Assembly (NCBI GenBank): GCA_030039095.1
Contig: JASHQP010000029.1
Span: 1-10,666, forward strand
Direction of reading: 5' to 3'
DNA: 10,666 nucleotides
Origin: Streptosporangiaceae bacterium
GTDB lineage: Bacteria; Actinomycetota; Actinomycetes; Streptosporangiales; Streptosporangiaceae
The position numbers and the translations under genes were made by a program. Of this stretch, positions 1-6,321 are shown piece after piece. Positions within the stretch are counted from its first letter, which is position 1, and the number at the start of each line of letters is the position of its first letter. The notes under the pieces are model-generated. The model saw nothing but the letters and a program-made list of their open reading frames with translations. It was not told where the DNA came from and made no database searches.

Positions 1-46
1 CGGGCAGCGCGGCGACGAAGCGGCCGGCCCGCCGAGCCCCTGAAGT

Positions 47-75
47 GGCCCATGTTTCAGCCACCGAAATGGGCC
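47..75. repeat. Inverted repeat upstream of the questin-oxidase-like gene
   Basis: GGCCCAT at 47-53 is mirrored by ATGGGCC at 69-75, with TTTC (55-58) and GAAA (66-69) giving further symmetry. A second small pair, GTGGC (45-49) and GCCAC (60-64), lies within it. A separate TTACG/CGTAA pair (76-80 and 97-101) follows. The repeat may be an operator, or the remains of an insertion-sequence end: motifs of the type AAGTGGCCCA are common in actinobacterial IS21-family termini (from memory, not searched). A reading frame entering from the left edge stops at TGA 41-43, just before the repeat. Confidence 0.4.
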
Positions 76-111
76 TTACGTTGGGGCCGCTATCTTCGTA
101 ACCTCGGTCTT

Positions 112-1203
112 ATGGCATCCGAGGTGACGGCGACCCTGGACGAGGCCTACCAGCGGCTGCACAAGACCGGGCCGGAATTCGACGGCTGGCTGTCCAACCA
201 CGGCCCGATGGTCGCCGAGGCGATGGCCCGCAACGGCCACGCCGGCGAAGTGCACCGCTGGCTGGATGGTTACGTCGTCGGGCTGGAGGACTTCCCCCGC
301 GGCAGCGGCGCCATCGCCGCTGACTGGCGGGAGGCACTCGGAGAACCGCGGCGCATCGCCGACTGGACCGCGTTCTTCATCCGGGAGACCGCCGACCGGC
401 CCTGGCGGCAGGTGCTGGGCACCTGGTGGCCGCGGCTGCTTCCCGGGATCGCCGCCTCGGCCACCCACGGCATCATCCGGGTCGGGCACGGCGTGCGGGC
501 GCTGCTGACCGATGGTGACGACCCGGTGCACGTCACCGAGCTGGCGCACGGCCTGGCCTACTGGGCGGCCCGCTGGCAGATGGTCCCCGGCACCGGGACC
601 CGGGGACCGTCCGGCTCCGGCGAAACCGGCCGGAGGCCGCCGGCCCTCGCACCGGCAGCCGCGCTCGCAGCCGTACCCCGGATCGCCGATCAGTCGGGCG
701 AGATCCGGCAGCGCCTGCCCCAGCTGGTCACGCTGCCCGGCTGGCCCGCCGCGCTCGCCGCAGCACCCGCCGAGCTGCCTGCGGAAAGTGCCCGGACGTG
801 GCTTGCCGCGCTGGCCGACGCCGCCGTCTTCCGGTACCTGGAGTACGCGCACGGCAACCCGGTCATGCTCGTGCACACGGCAACCGCGCCGACGGCGATC
901 CTGCGCACCCTGCCCGCGCTCAGCCAGGACCTGTGGGCACCCAGCGCGGCAGCGGCGTGGGACGCGGCCGCCGCGCTGACCGCCGTGTACGCGCCGCCCG
1001 ATCCTGCTCCTCCGGAATCGCTGCCTGCGGCGCCGGACGGACCGGACGCCGTCGCGGAGGCCTTCGCCCGCGCGGTCCGCAACGGCGACGAGCACGCGAT
1101 CAAGTTCGCCGACACCGCCGCCGACGTGCACGCCCGCACCGCCGACCCCGCAGCACTCGCCGCGGCCGTTCACGCCTCAGAAATCATCTCCGGCCAGGCC
1201 TGA
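112..1203 (+). CDS. Questin oxidase family protein (DUF4243-like)
   Basis: The predicted protein has 363 residues and belongs by pattern to the questin oxidase-like family, whose fungal members carry out ring-opening (Baeyer-Villiger type) oxidation of anthraquinones. Bacterial members have no settled substrate. Family-like segments include LSNHGPMVAEAM (27-38), RWLDGY (49-54), DWTAFF (84-89), WWPRLLPG (105-112) and ATHGIIRVGHGVRAL (117-131). A late NGDEHAIKFADTA segment sits near the C-terminus. There is no signal peptide or clear membrane segment, so it is probably cytosolic. I chose ATG 112 because homology-like sequence begins there (MASEVTATLDEAY); an in-frame ATG at 52 would add 20 residues encoded across the inverted repeat. 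No strong Shine-Dalgarno (SD) sequence is visible before 112. The middle (about residues 160-200) is a Gly/Pro-rich, low-complexity linker. It stands alone, with no polyketide genes beside it. Confidence 0.85.
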   Translation: MASEVTATLDEAYQRLHKTGPEFDGWLSNHGPMVAEAMARNGHAGEVHRWLDGYVVGLEDFPRGSGAIAADWREALGEPRRIADWTAFFIRETADRPWRQVLGTWWPRLLPGIAASATHGIIRVGHGVRALLTDGDDPVHVTELAHGLAYWAARWQMVPGTGTRGPSGSGETGRRPPALAPAAALAAVPRIADQSGEIRQRLPQLVTLPGWPAALAAAPAELPAESARTWLAALADAAVFRYLEYAHGNPVMLVHTATAPTAILRTLPALSQDLWAPSAAAAWDAAAALTAVYAPPDPAPPESLPAAPDGPDAVAEAFARAVRNGDEHAIKFADTAADVHARTADPAALAAAVHASEIISGQA

Positions 1204-1371
1204 GGCGACGAGCTCGCGTGCATCGCGCCCGGGCGGCGGTCAGCTGAGTCTGCCAGGCGTCCAGCAGGCCCCGCTCCTCGGGCGTGTCCCGGCTGCGCTG
1301 CCGGGGCGGTCACTGGCCTCTCCTTCCGACGGCACGTTGCGAGGCAGCAGGCTCCCCCACAACGATGATGG

Positions 1372-1437
1372 GACGGCGTGTGGCGGCCGGCCAGACGGCG
1401 TGTGGCGGCCGGCCAGACGGCGTGTGGCGGCCGGCCA
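1372..1437. repeat. Three perfect 22-bp tandem repeats
   Basis: Units lie at 1372-1393, 1394-1415 and 1416-1437 and begin GACGGCGTGTGG; the array then breaks off after GAC. Each unit carries the 8-bp palindrome GGCCGGCC (1385-1392, 1407-1414, 1429-1436), so the palindromes repeat about every two helical turns. The array occupies the 266-bp gap between the questin-oxidase-like gene and the nitrilase-like gene, ending 32 bp before the chosen nitrilase start. It could be an iterated protein-binding site or a simple variable-number repeat. Nothing else in this gap is supported as a gene. Confidence 0.9.
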
Positions 1438-1469
1438 GACAGCGCACCCTTCGACGGAAAGCAGGGACA

Positions 1470-2702
1470 GTGAGCGGACGCGGGCAGGAGCGGGTGGCTC
1501 CATACATGGCGGTTGGGCTGTCGACGGTGGTGCACGGGATCGGCAGCCGCCGCGACATCCAGCGCAACCTGCAGATCGTCGAGGACGGGATCCACGCGGC
1601 CGTTTCGATCATCGGCATCAACATGCCGGTCCGGCTGATCGCGCTCGCCGAGGGCGCGCTGACCGGCTTCACCGACGAGATCTTCGACATCCCGCACGTC
1701 ACCGCCGCGCGGGACCTGTTCATCGACATCCCCGGGCCGGAGACGGACCGGCTGGCCGCGCTGGCCCGGCACTACGACACCTACATCGTCGTCCAGTGCA
1801 AGGCGCGCTGGCCCGAGGTGATCGACGACCGCTTCTTCAACACCCTGCTCGTCATCTCGCGGCAGGGCGAGATCGTGCACAAGGCGGCGAAGAACCACGT
1901 CTGGTGCCGGGAGCGCTCGTGCGTCCCGCACGACGTCTACGACCGCTGGGTGGAGCTGTTCGGCGACGGCATCGACGCGTTCTACCCGGTGCTGCGCACC
2001 GACGACATCGGCAACGTCGGCACGATCTGCTGCTCCGACGGCGAGTACCCCGAGGCGGTGCGCGCGCTCGCGTTCAACGGCGCCGAGGTCGTCTACCGGC
2101 CCAGCGAGGCGGTGCCGATGACCCAGATGGGGATGGAGCCCGGCGGGACGTGGCTGCTGCAGAACCGGGCGCACGCGCACTTCAACAACGTGTACATGGT
2201 GTGCCCGAACGTCGGCCCGGTGTACGTGCACCCCCAGATGGAGCACCCCTACGACATCGCCGGCGGCAACTCGCACATCGTCGACTACCAGGGCAGCGTG
2301 CTCGGGCACACCACGTCGGGCGCGAACACGTTCGTGGCGGGGATCATCGACATCGAGGCGCTGCGCGAGTTCCGCACGATGAACCTGAACTCGAACTGGA
2401 TGAAAGATCTGCGCACGGAGATATTCCGGCGCATGTACGAGCAGCCGGTCCACCCGAAGAACCTCTGGCTGGACGACGAGCCGCTGCGCCACGCCGACGT
2501 GGACGAGATCTACCGCGCGAACATCGCCAGGCTGGTGGCCCGGGGCAGCTTCACCCCGCCGGCGCAGGCGTTCACCGGCGCGCGGTACATCGCGCCCGGC
2601 GAGCCCGCGGACGGGGACTCCGCGGACGGGGACTCCGCGGACGGGGATTCCGGCGACTGGGAGCAGGTGCGCGAAATGTGGGATGAGCCCGGCGGCGAAT
2701 GA
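1470..2702 (+). CDS. Nitrilase-superfamily carbon-nitrogen hydrolase
   Basis: This 410-residue protein has the Glu-Lys-Cys layout of the nitrilase/amidase superfamily, which hydrolyses nitriles or amides through a thioester intermediate. The likely catalytic residues are E61 in LAEGAL, K138 in IVHKAAKNH, and C188 in GTICCSDGEYPE, the counterpart of the usual C-x-D-x-x-x-P-E motif. Further family-like segments are NGAEVVYRPSEA (203-214), NRAHAHFNNVYMVCPN (232-247) and the C-terminal NWMKDLRTEIF (309-319). No signal peptide is seen, so it is probably cytosolic. The start is uncertain. GTG 1470 is preceded by GGAAAG at a reasonable distance and keeps PYMAVGL, which I recall as conserved in long actinobacterial members; ATG 1506 (MAVGL) is the alternative. 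The C-terminus carries an acidic ADGDS repeat. The substrate cannot be deduced. Confidence 0.85.
   Translation: MSGRGQERVAPYMAVGLSTVVHGIGSRRDIQRNLQIVEDGIHAAVSIIGINMPVRLIALAEGALTGFTDEIFDIPHVTAARDLFIDIPGPETDRLAALARHYDTYIVVQCKARWPEVIDDRFFNTLLVISRQGEIVHKAAKNHVWCRERSCVPHDVYDRWVELFGDGIDAFYPVLRTDDIGNVGTICCSDGEYPEAVRALAFNGAEVVYRPSEAVPMTQMGMEPGGTWLLQNRAHAHFNNVYMVCPNVGPVYVHPQMEHPYDIAGGNSHIVDYQGSVLGHTTSGANTFVAGIIDIEALREFRTMNLNSNWMKDLRTEIFRRMYEQPVHPKNLWLDDEPLRHADVDEIYRANIARLVARGSFTPPAQAFTGARYIAPGEPADGDSADGDSADGDSGDWEQVREMWDEPGGE
2607..2651 (+). repeat. In-frame 15-bp coding repeat (ADGDS x3)
   Basis: Three consecutive 15-bp units (2607-2621, 2622-2636, 2637-2651) encode ADGDS three times near the C-terminus of the nitrilase-like protein. 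The third unit differs by one silent base (GAC to GAT). A partial GD follows. Because the unit length is a multiple of three, copy-number change would lengthen or shorten the acidic tail without breaking the frame. Confidence 0.9.
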
Positions 2703-2750
2703 GCTGGGTTAGGCGGGCCGGGCGGTGAGTGCGGGGTGGACGAGTTGCGT

Positions 2751-2774
2751 GAGGTCGCGCTGCAGCGGCACCTC
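2751..2774. terminator. Possible bidirectional hairpin between convergent genes
   Basis: GAGGTCGCGCTG (2751-2762) and CAGCGGCACCTC (2763-2774) pair at 10 of 12 positions. The hairpin lies in the 74-bp gap between the convergent nitrilase-like gene (stop 2702) and VOC gene (stop 2777). There is no U-tract, as is common for GC-rich actinomycete terminators, so the assignment rests on position and symmetry only. Confidence 0.35.
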
Positions 2775-2776
2775 GC

Positions 2777-3163
2777 TCAATGCCCGTCGGCCGCGAACTC
2801 GGTCAGCGACAGGGTGTTGCCGTCGGGGTCGGTGAACCAGGCGACCTTGTCGCCGCTCGGGGCGGTCCAGATGCCGAGCTCGTCCTGGCCCATGCCGTCG
2901 TAGCGGGTGAAGGGCACGCCCTTGGCTGCCAGGCCGCGCACGGTTGCCGCGATGTCGCCCACCCGCCAGCCCGCGATCGTGAACGACTGCACCGCGAGAC
3001 CGGGCACCGGGGTAACGCGCAGCATCGTGCCGTTGGCGTCCAGGACCAGCGCGAACGGCGTGTCCTCGGTGACGCGGAGCCCGAGAACCCGCTCGTAGAA
3101 GCCCCGCGCCTCGAAGATGTCGCGCACTGGGATGAAGCCGATGAAGGCCGCTCCGTCGAGCAC
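2777..3163 (-). CDS. VOC family (glyoxalase/bleomycin-resistance fold) protein
   Basis: This 128-residue single-module vicinal oxygen chelate (VOC) protein starts on GTG. It shows the two half-domains expected of the fold: FIGFIPVRDIFEARGFYERV (8-27) with LGLRV just after it, and later GIWTAPSGDKVAWFTDPDG (97-115) with NTLSLTEF after it. The DPDGN turn is typical. One likely metal ligand is the late Glu of SLTEF. The first module has no obvious His at the usual place, so metal-dependent catalysis is uncertain and a ligand-binding or resistance role is equally possible. No strong SD is visible upstream. It lies downstream of, and in the same direction as, the GNAT gene, with about 100 bp between them; co-transcription is possible but not shown. 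Confidence 0.85.
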   Translation of the reverse strand: MLDGAAFIGFIPVRDIFEARGFYERVLGLRVTEDTPFALVLDANGTMLRVTPVPGLAVQSFTIAGWRVGDIAATVRGLAAKGVPFTRYDGMGQDELGIWTAPSGDKVAWFTDPDGNTLSLTEFAADGH

Positions 3164-3215
3164 CGGCCGAACATACCACGCGACGAGATCACCGCCGGGC
3201 AGCGAAGGACCTCGC

Positions 3216-3372
3216 TAGGCTGGCCGCCATGTCGCTGGGAGACCTGCCGGCGCTCGTGGTCAGCGGTCAGCGGTCAGCGGTCAGGGAAAGCGCCATCGCG
3301 ATCTCGGTCACCCGGACGTCAGACGGCAGCGGCTGGCGTTCCCCGGTCGGCTGGAACCCGCATCGCTCGTAG
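3216..3372 (+). other. Orphan leaderless-type gene start, possibly a gene remnant
   Basis: TAGGCT (3216-3221), a good match to the actinobacterial -10 pattern TAnnnT, lies 7 nt before ATG 3229. That is the classic arrangement of a leaderless gene. The frame reads MSLGDLPALVVSG and then runs into the 7-bp repeat and on antisense to the acetyltransferase gene, stopping at TAG 3370-3372 after 47 codons. The first dozen codons look gene-like; the rest is just the antisense of a real gene. No convincing -35 is seen. This may be a chance match, or the 5' stub of a gene cut off at the repeat. Confidence 0.2.
3258..3284. repeat. 7-bp tandem repeat (GGTCAGC, nearly four copies)
   Basis: GGTCAGC occurs at 3258-3264, 3265-3271 and 3272-3278, with a partial fourth copy to 3284. 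It covers the last codons and stop (3267-3269) of the acetyltransferase gene on the minus strand, where each unit supplies a TGA. Seven is not a multiple of three, so a change in copy number would shift the reading frame at the very C-terminus. Confidence 0.85.
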
Positions 3373-3767
3373 AGCAGGCGGGCGCCGCGGTTGCTCTCGG
3401 TCACCCACAGATGCACGCGCGACATGCCGCCGCCGCGAGCCCGGCCGACGACAGCCTCGACGAGCGCCTGGCCGATTCCGTGCCCGCGGGCCACCGGGCT
3501 GACCCACATGGAGATGAGCTCGGTGGTTCCCGGCTCGATCTCGTACCCGCCGGCGATTCCGACTGGCGCGGCACCGAGTTCCGGCGCGTAGGCGAGGAAG
3601 TTGCCCCCGCGGCTGATGCGGCGCAGCCAGTCGGCTTCGGTGAACGCGACCTCGCGCTCGTAGGTTGACGCGAACGCCTGCGGAGCATCCTGCAGGGATG
3701 CTAGCCGGATGTCCCGCATGGCCTGCCAGCCGTCCGCGCCGATCTGAAGTATCTCCACCATGAGCAT
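3267..3767 (-). CDS. GNAT family N-acetyltransferase
   Basis: This 166-residue protein has a complete GNAT fold, which transfers an acetyl group from acetyl-CoA to an amine. Motif A is VSPVARGHGIGQAL (89-102), with the R/Q-x-x-G-x-G/A pyrophosphate loop as RGHGIG. Motif B is GARLLYERCGFQPTG (128-142), with Tyr133 in the position of the usual general acid. MWVSP marks the beta-4 strand. The start is ATG 3767, preceded by a weak GAGAG; a second in-frame ATG at 3761 (MVEILQIG) is nearly as plausible. The substrate is unknown: the family includes antibiotic-modifying, protein-modifying and metabolite-modifying enzymes. The gene ends inside a 7-bp repeat, so the last residues (LTADR) are repeat-derived and probably not conserved. 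Confidence 0.88.
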   Translation of the reverse strand: MLMVEILQIGADGWQAMRDIRLASLQDAPQAFASTYEREVAFTEADWLRRISRGGNFLAYAPELGAAPVGIAGGYEIEPGTTELISMWVSPVARGHGIGQALVEAVVGRARGGGMSRVHLWVTESNRGARLLYERCGFQPTGERQPLPSDVRVTEIAMALSLTADR

Positions 3768-4122
3768 GCTCTCGCGGGGTGCGCCCCGAAGGAACCGGTT
3801 TTGAGCCGAAGCCTCAACGCCTCACGCAGACGGGGGTGCGGACCGCGGCGGCGGACTTGCGGTCAGGCGCGCAGCCAGCGTGGCGTCTCCTGGCCGGCCG
3901 GGTCGCCGGGGCCAGGAGATGCCCTCATCGCTGTGTTCGCGCGGAGCCGGGATCGTAGGTGTTCCGGCCGGCCGCGACACACCTCATCCTTCAGGACCTC
4001 GCCCCCGAGCCCAGAGAATGCTGCTGAGACTGGGACGATCCGCAACCGCTGTCACCGGCGGCGCCGGCCTAATTCGGAAGTAGCGTTCAAAAGTTGGTAA
4101 CCTCTTTTCGGAGGTTACCAAC
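3768..4122. other. 355-bp divergent intergenic region
   Basis: This region separates the minus-strand acetyltransferase gene from the plus-strand MFS-TetR gene and must hold both promoters. Short open frames exist on both strands, but none has a ribosome binding site or family-like sequence. A small inverted repeat, TTGAG (3801-3805) and CTCAA (3813-3817), lies near the acetyltransferase side. The strong palindrome at 4093-4122 is listed separately. TAGCGT (4081-4086) could be a -10 element placing the transcript start near 4093, but I see no good -35. Confidence 0.6.
4093..4122. promoter_or_regulatory. Perfect 12-bp-arm operator abutting the MFS-TetR start
   Basis: GTTGGTAACCTC (4093-4104) and GAGGTTACCAAC (4111-4122) are exact inverted copies separated by a 6-bp spacer. 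The right arm ends on the base before ATG 4123. The size, symmetry and position fit a TetR-family operator, most simply bound by the TetR domain encoded by the gene itself. The ribosome binding site GGAGG (4110-4114, 8 nt before the ATG) lies within the right arm, so in mRNA the same sequence could form a hairpin hiding the site. The palindrome is seen directly; the binding partner is inferred. Confidence 0.85.
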
Positions 4123-6237
4123 ATGTCAGTGGCCGGGTCACGCAAATGGTGGGCTCTCGGAGCGGTCAGCCTGTGCATCCTCGCGGTAAGCCTGGACGGC
4201 ACCGTCCTGTCCGTGGCGCTGACCACGCTGGCGAAGGCACTGCACGCGTCCGAGTCGGACCTGGAGTGGTTCTCGTCCGGTTACCTGCTCCTGCTGGCCG
4301 CCGCGACGCTGCCGGCCGGGCTGGCGGGCGACCGGTTCGGCCGCAAGAAGCTGCTGCTCGGGTCGCTGACGGTGTTCGGCGCCGGGTCCGTCCTGTGCGC
4401 CGAGGCCCCCTCACCCGCCGTGTTCCTGCTCGCCCGGCTGCTGATGGGGCTGGCCGGGGCGGGCGTCACGGTCATGGCGATGTCGGCGCTGACCGTGCTG
4501 TTCGACGACGCCGAGCGGCCCCGGGCCACCGGTGTCTACGAGGCGGCCAATTTCCTGGCGCTGCCGCTCGGGCCGATCCTCGGCGGCTGGATGCTCTCGC
4601 GGTTCTGGTGGGGCTGGGTGTTCCTCATCAACGTCCCGGTCGTCGCTGTCGGCCTGGCCGTCGGCTTCGCGCTGATCCCGGAATCGCGCGCCGCGCAGCG
4701 GCCCGGCCTGGACCCGCCGGGCACGGCAGCCTCGGTCACCGGCCTGGTCGCGGTCACGTACGGCCTGATCGAAGCGGGCTCGAAGGGATGGAGCGATCCC
4801 GCCGCGCTCGCGCTGATCGCGGCGGGGCTGCTGCTGCTTGCCGGGTTCGCGGGCTGGGAACGCCGCCTCGCCGCGAGGGGCGGTCAGCCGCTGGTCGATC
4901 CGGCCCTGTTCCGGTCCCGGTCGTTCACCTCGGGAGCCGTGCTCGGCGGGGTCGCGGGGCTGGGCATGATCGGGCTGCTGTTCAGCATGCCGCAGTACTT
5001 CCAGGCCGTCCGGGGGGCGGACGCCTTCGGCTCCGGGATCCGGCTGCTGCCCCTGGTCGGCGGGCTCATCGCCGGGGCGCTGCCCGCCAGCGCCCTGGCG
5101 AAGGCGATCGGCGCCAGGCTCACCGTCACGCTCGGGTTCGCCCTGCTCGCCGCCGGCGCGGCGGCCGGCGCCGCGACCCGCACGACGTCGCCGATGACGT
5201 TCGTCGGGCTCTGGATGGCGGTGCTGTGCGCTGGCACCGGAATGGCGCTGACCGCGGCGACCGCCGCCGCGCTGTCCCGGCTGTCCGCGGAACGCAGCGG
5301 GATCGGGTCCGCCGTCGTCCAGGCGTTCCAGAAGACCGCCGGGCCGTTCGGCACCGCGATCGCGGGCAGCGTCCTCGCCGCCGGCTACCAGGCACGTCTC
5401 CGCGTCACCGGACTGCCCGCCGCCGCGGCGGCCGCGGCCCGGCAGAGCGTGGACGGCGGCCTCACCGTCGCCAGCCAGATAAGGTCGGCCGGGCTGGCCC
5501 AGTCCGCCCGGGCAGCCTTCGCGGGTGGCCTGGACGCGTCGCTGGTGGTCTCGGCGGGCATCGGGATCGCCGGCGCCGTCCTCGCCCTGGCCCTCCTGCC
5601 TCCAGGCCGGTCCAGCAGCAACGAAGGGAGCCTCATGCCAGCCCGTACCGATCAATCCGGGGCCGGCCTGCGGGAACGCAAGAAGGCCCGGACCCGCGCC
5701 ACGATCCAGTCGAACGCGCTGCAGCTGTTCCGTGCGCAGGGCTACGACGCCACCACCATCGAGCAGATCATCGACGCGGCCGAGGTCTCCGAGACCACGT
5801 TCTTCCGCTACTTCCCCACCAAGGAAGACCTGGTCCTGCAAGACGACTACGACCCGGTGATCATCGACGCCTACCAGAGACAGCCGCCCGAACTGGCCCC
5901 GGTTCCCGCGATGCGGGCCGCGTTCGCCGCGGTCTTCGCCGGCATGACGGCGCAGCAGCGGGCCGAGCAGCGGGAGCGGGTCGCGCTCATCCTGGCGGTG
6001 CCCCGGCTGCGCGCGGCCATGCTCAACCAGTTTTCCCGCCTCATGCAGTTTCTGGCCGACGCGATGGCGGAACGCGCCGGGTTGCGGCCCGACGACCTCA
6101 AGGTCCGTACCGTCGCCGGGGCGGTGGTCGGCGCGACGATGGCTGTGCTCGCCGCGATCAGCGACGACCCCGCCGCCGACCTCCCGGAAGTCCTCGACAT
6201 GGCGCTCCGGCACCTCGAATCGGGCCTGACATTGTGA
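4123..6237 (+). CDS. MFS drug exporter fused to a TetR repressor
   Basis: One 704-residue frame joins two normally separate proteins. Residues 1 to about 495 form a DHA2-type (EmrB/QacA-like) proton-coupled exporter with about 14 hydrophobic helices. Motif A is GLAGDRFGRKK (66-76), RLLMGLAGAG lies at 105-114, and a motif C-like LPLGPILGG at 147-155. After the last helix (about 472-493) and a short polar linker, residues 505-704 form a TetR regulator. A basic arm, RERKKARTR (517-525), precedes a helix-turn-helix, TTIEQIIDAAEVSETTFFRY (544-563), followed by PTKEDL. The remaining helices resemble a ligand-binding domain. Fourteen helices would leave the C-terminus in the cytoplasm, where DNA is accessible. 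The start has a strong GGAGG inside a perfect palindrome. A second SD and ATG lie exactly at the TetR boundary (ATG 5635), so free repressor may also be made. Confidence 0.92.
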   Translation: MSVAGSRKWWALGAVSLCILAVSLDGTVLSVALTTLAKALHASESDLEWFSSGYLLLLAAATLPAGLAGDRFGRKKLLLGSLTVFGAGSVLCAEAPSPAVFLLARLLMGLAGAGVTVMAMSALTVLFDDAERPRATGVYEAANFLALPLGPILGGWMLSRFWWGWVFLINVPVVAVGLAVGFALIPESRAAQRPGLDPPGTAASVTGLVAVTYGLIEAGSKGWSDPAALALIAAGLLLLAGFAGWERRLAARGGQPLVDPALFRSRSFTSGAVLGGVAGLGMIGLLFSMPQYFQAVRGADAFGSGIRLLPLVGGLIAGALPASALAKAIGARLTVTLGFALLAAGAAAGAATRTTSPMTFVGLWMAVLCAGTGMALTAATAAALSRLSAERSGIGSAVVQAFQKTAGPFGTAIAGSVLAAGYQARLRVTGLPAAAAAAARQSVDGGLTVASQIRSAGLAQSARAAFAGGLDASLVVSAGIGIAGAVLALALLPPGRSSSNEGSLMPARTDQSGAGLRERKKARTRATIQSNALQLFRAQGYDATTIEQIIDAAEVSETTFFRYFPTKEDLVLQDDYDPVIIDAYQRQPPELAPVPAMRAAFAAVFAGMTAQQRAEQRERVALILAVPRLRAAMLNQFSRLMQFLADAMAERAGLRPDDLKVRTVAGAVVGATMAVLAAISDDPAADLPEVLDMALRHLESGLTL
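5623..5637 (+). promoter_or_regulatory. Internal ribosome binding site and in-frame ATG for TetR
   Basis: GAAGGGAG (5623-5630) precedes ATG 5635-5637 by a few bases, inside the fused gene and in its frame. This is codon 505, where TetR homology begins after the last exporter helix. It could drive separate synthesis of a 200-residue soluble TetR alongside the fusion, or be a relic of two formerly separate genes whose stop codon was lost. Confidence 0.55.
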
Positions 6238-6242
6238 AGCAC

Positions 6243-6260
6243 CACGGCCGTTACGCCGTG
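6243..6260 (+). terminator. Possible short hairpin after the MFS-TetR gene
   Basis: CACGGC (6243-6248) and GCCGTG (6255-6260) form a 6-bp stem with a 6-nt loop, starting 6 nt after the stop codon. No U-tract follows. The stem is short, so this may be chance in GC-rich DNA. Confidence 0.25.
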
Positions 6261-6321
6261 AGCAGATAGCGGGCCACAGCGTCCGGTTGCGGCCGCGGAC
6301 CGGGGCCGCGAGTCTGTCCGG

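Noticed and set aside
52..111. A 20-residue N-terminal extension of the questin-oxidase-like protein from ATG 52
   Set aside because: The extension is encoded by the inverted repeat and lacks family-like sequence; ATG 112 gives a normal N-terminus.
1170..1313. A 47-codon minus-strand frame starting GTG 1313 with a good AAGGAG upstream
   Set aside because: The start signals are plausible, but the product is low-complexity Ala/Gly/Pro, it overlaps the 3' end of the questin-oxidase-like gene, and no family is recognisable. A fragment in another frame (EERGLLDAWQTQL) looks protein-like but has no start.
1372..1437. A CRISPR array
   Set aside because: The 22-bp units are directly abutting with no spacers, and there are no cas genes.
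1170..2492. A 440-codon minus-strand frame opposite the nitrilase-like gene
   Set aside because: It is antisense to a gene with clear catalytic motifs and is rich in Val/Arg/His/Asp, typical of a shadow of GC-rich coding sequence.
3863..4045. A 60-codon minus-strand frame in the divergent gap
   Set aside because: There is no ribosome binding site and no recognisable motif, and it lies in a region expected to be regulatory.
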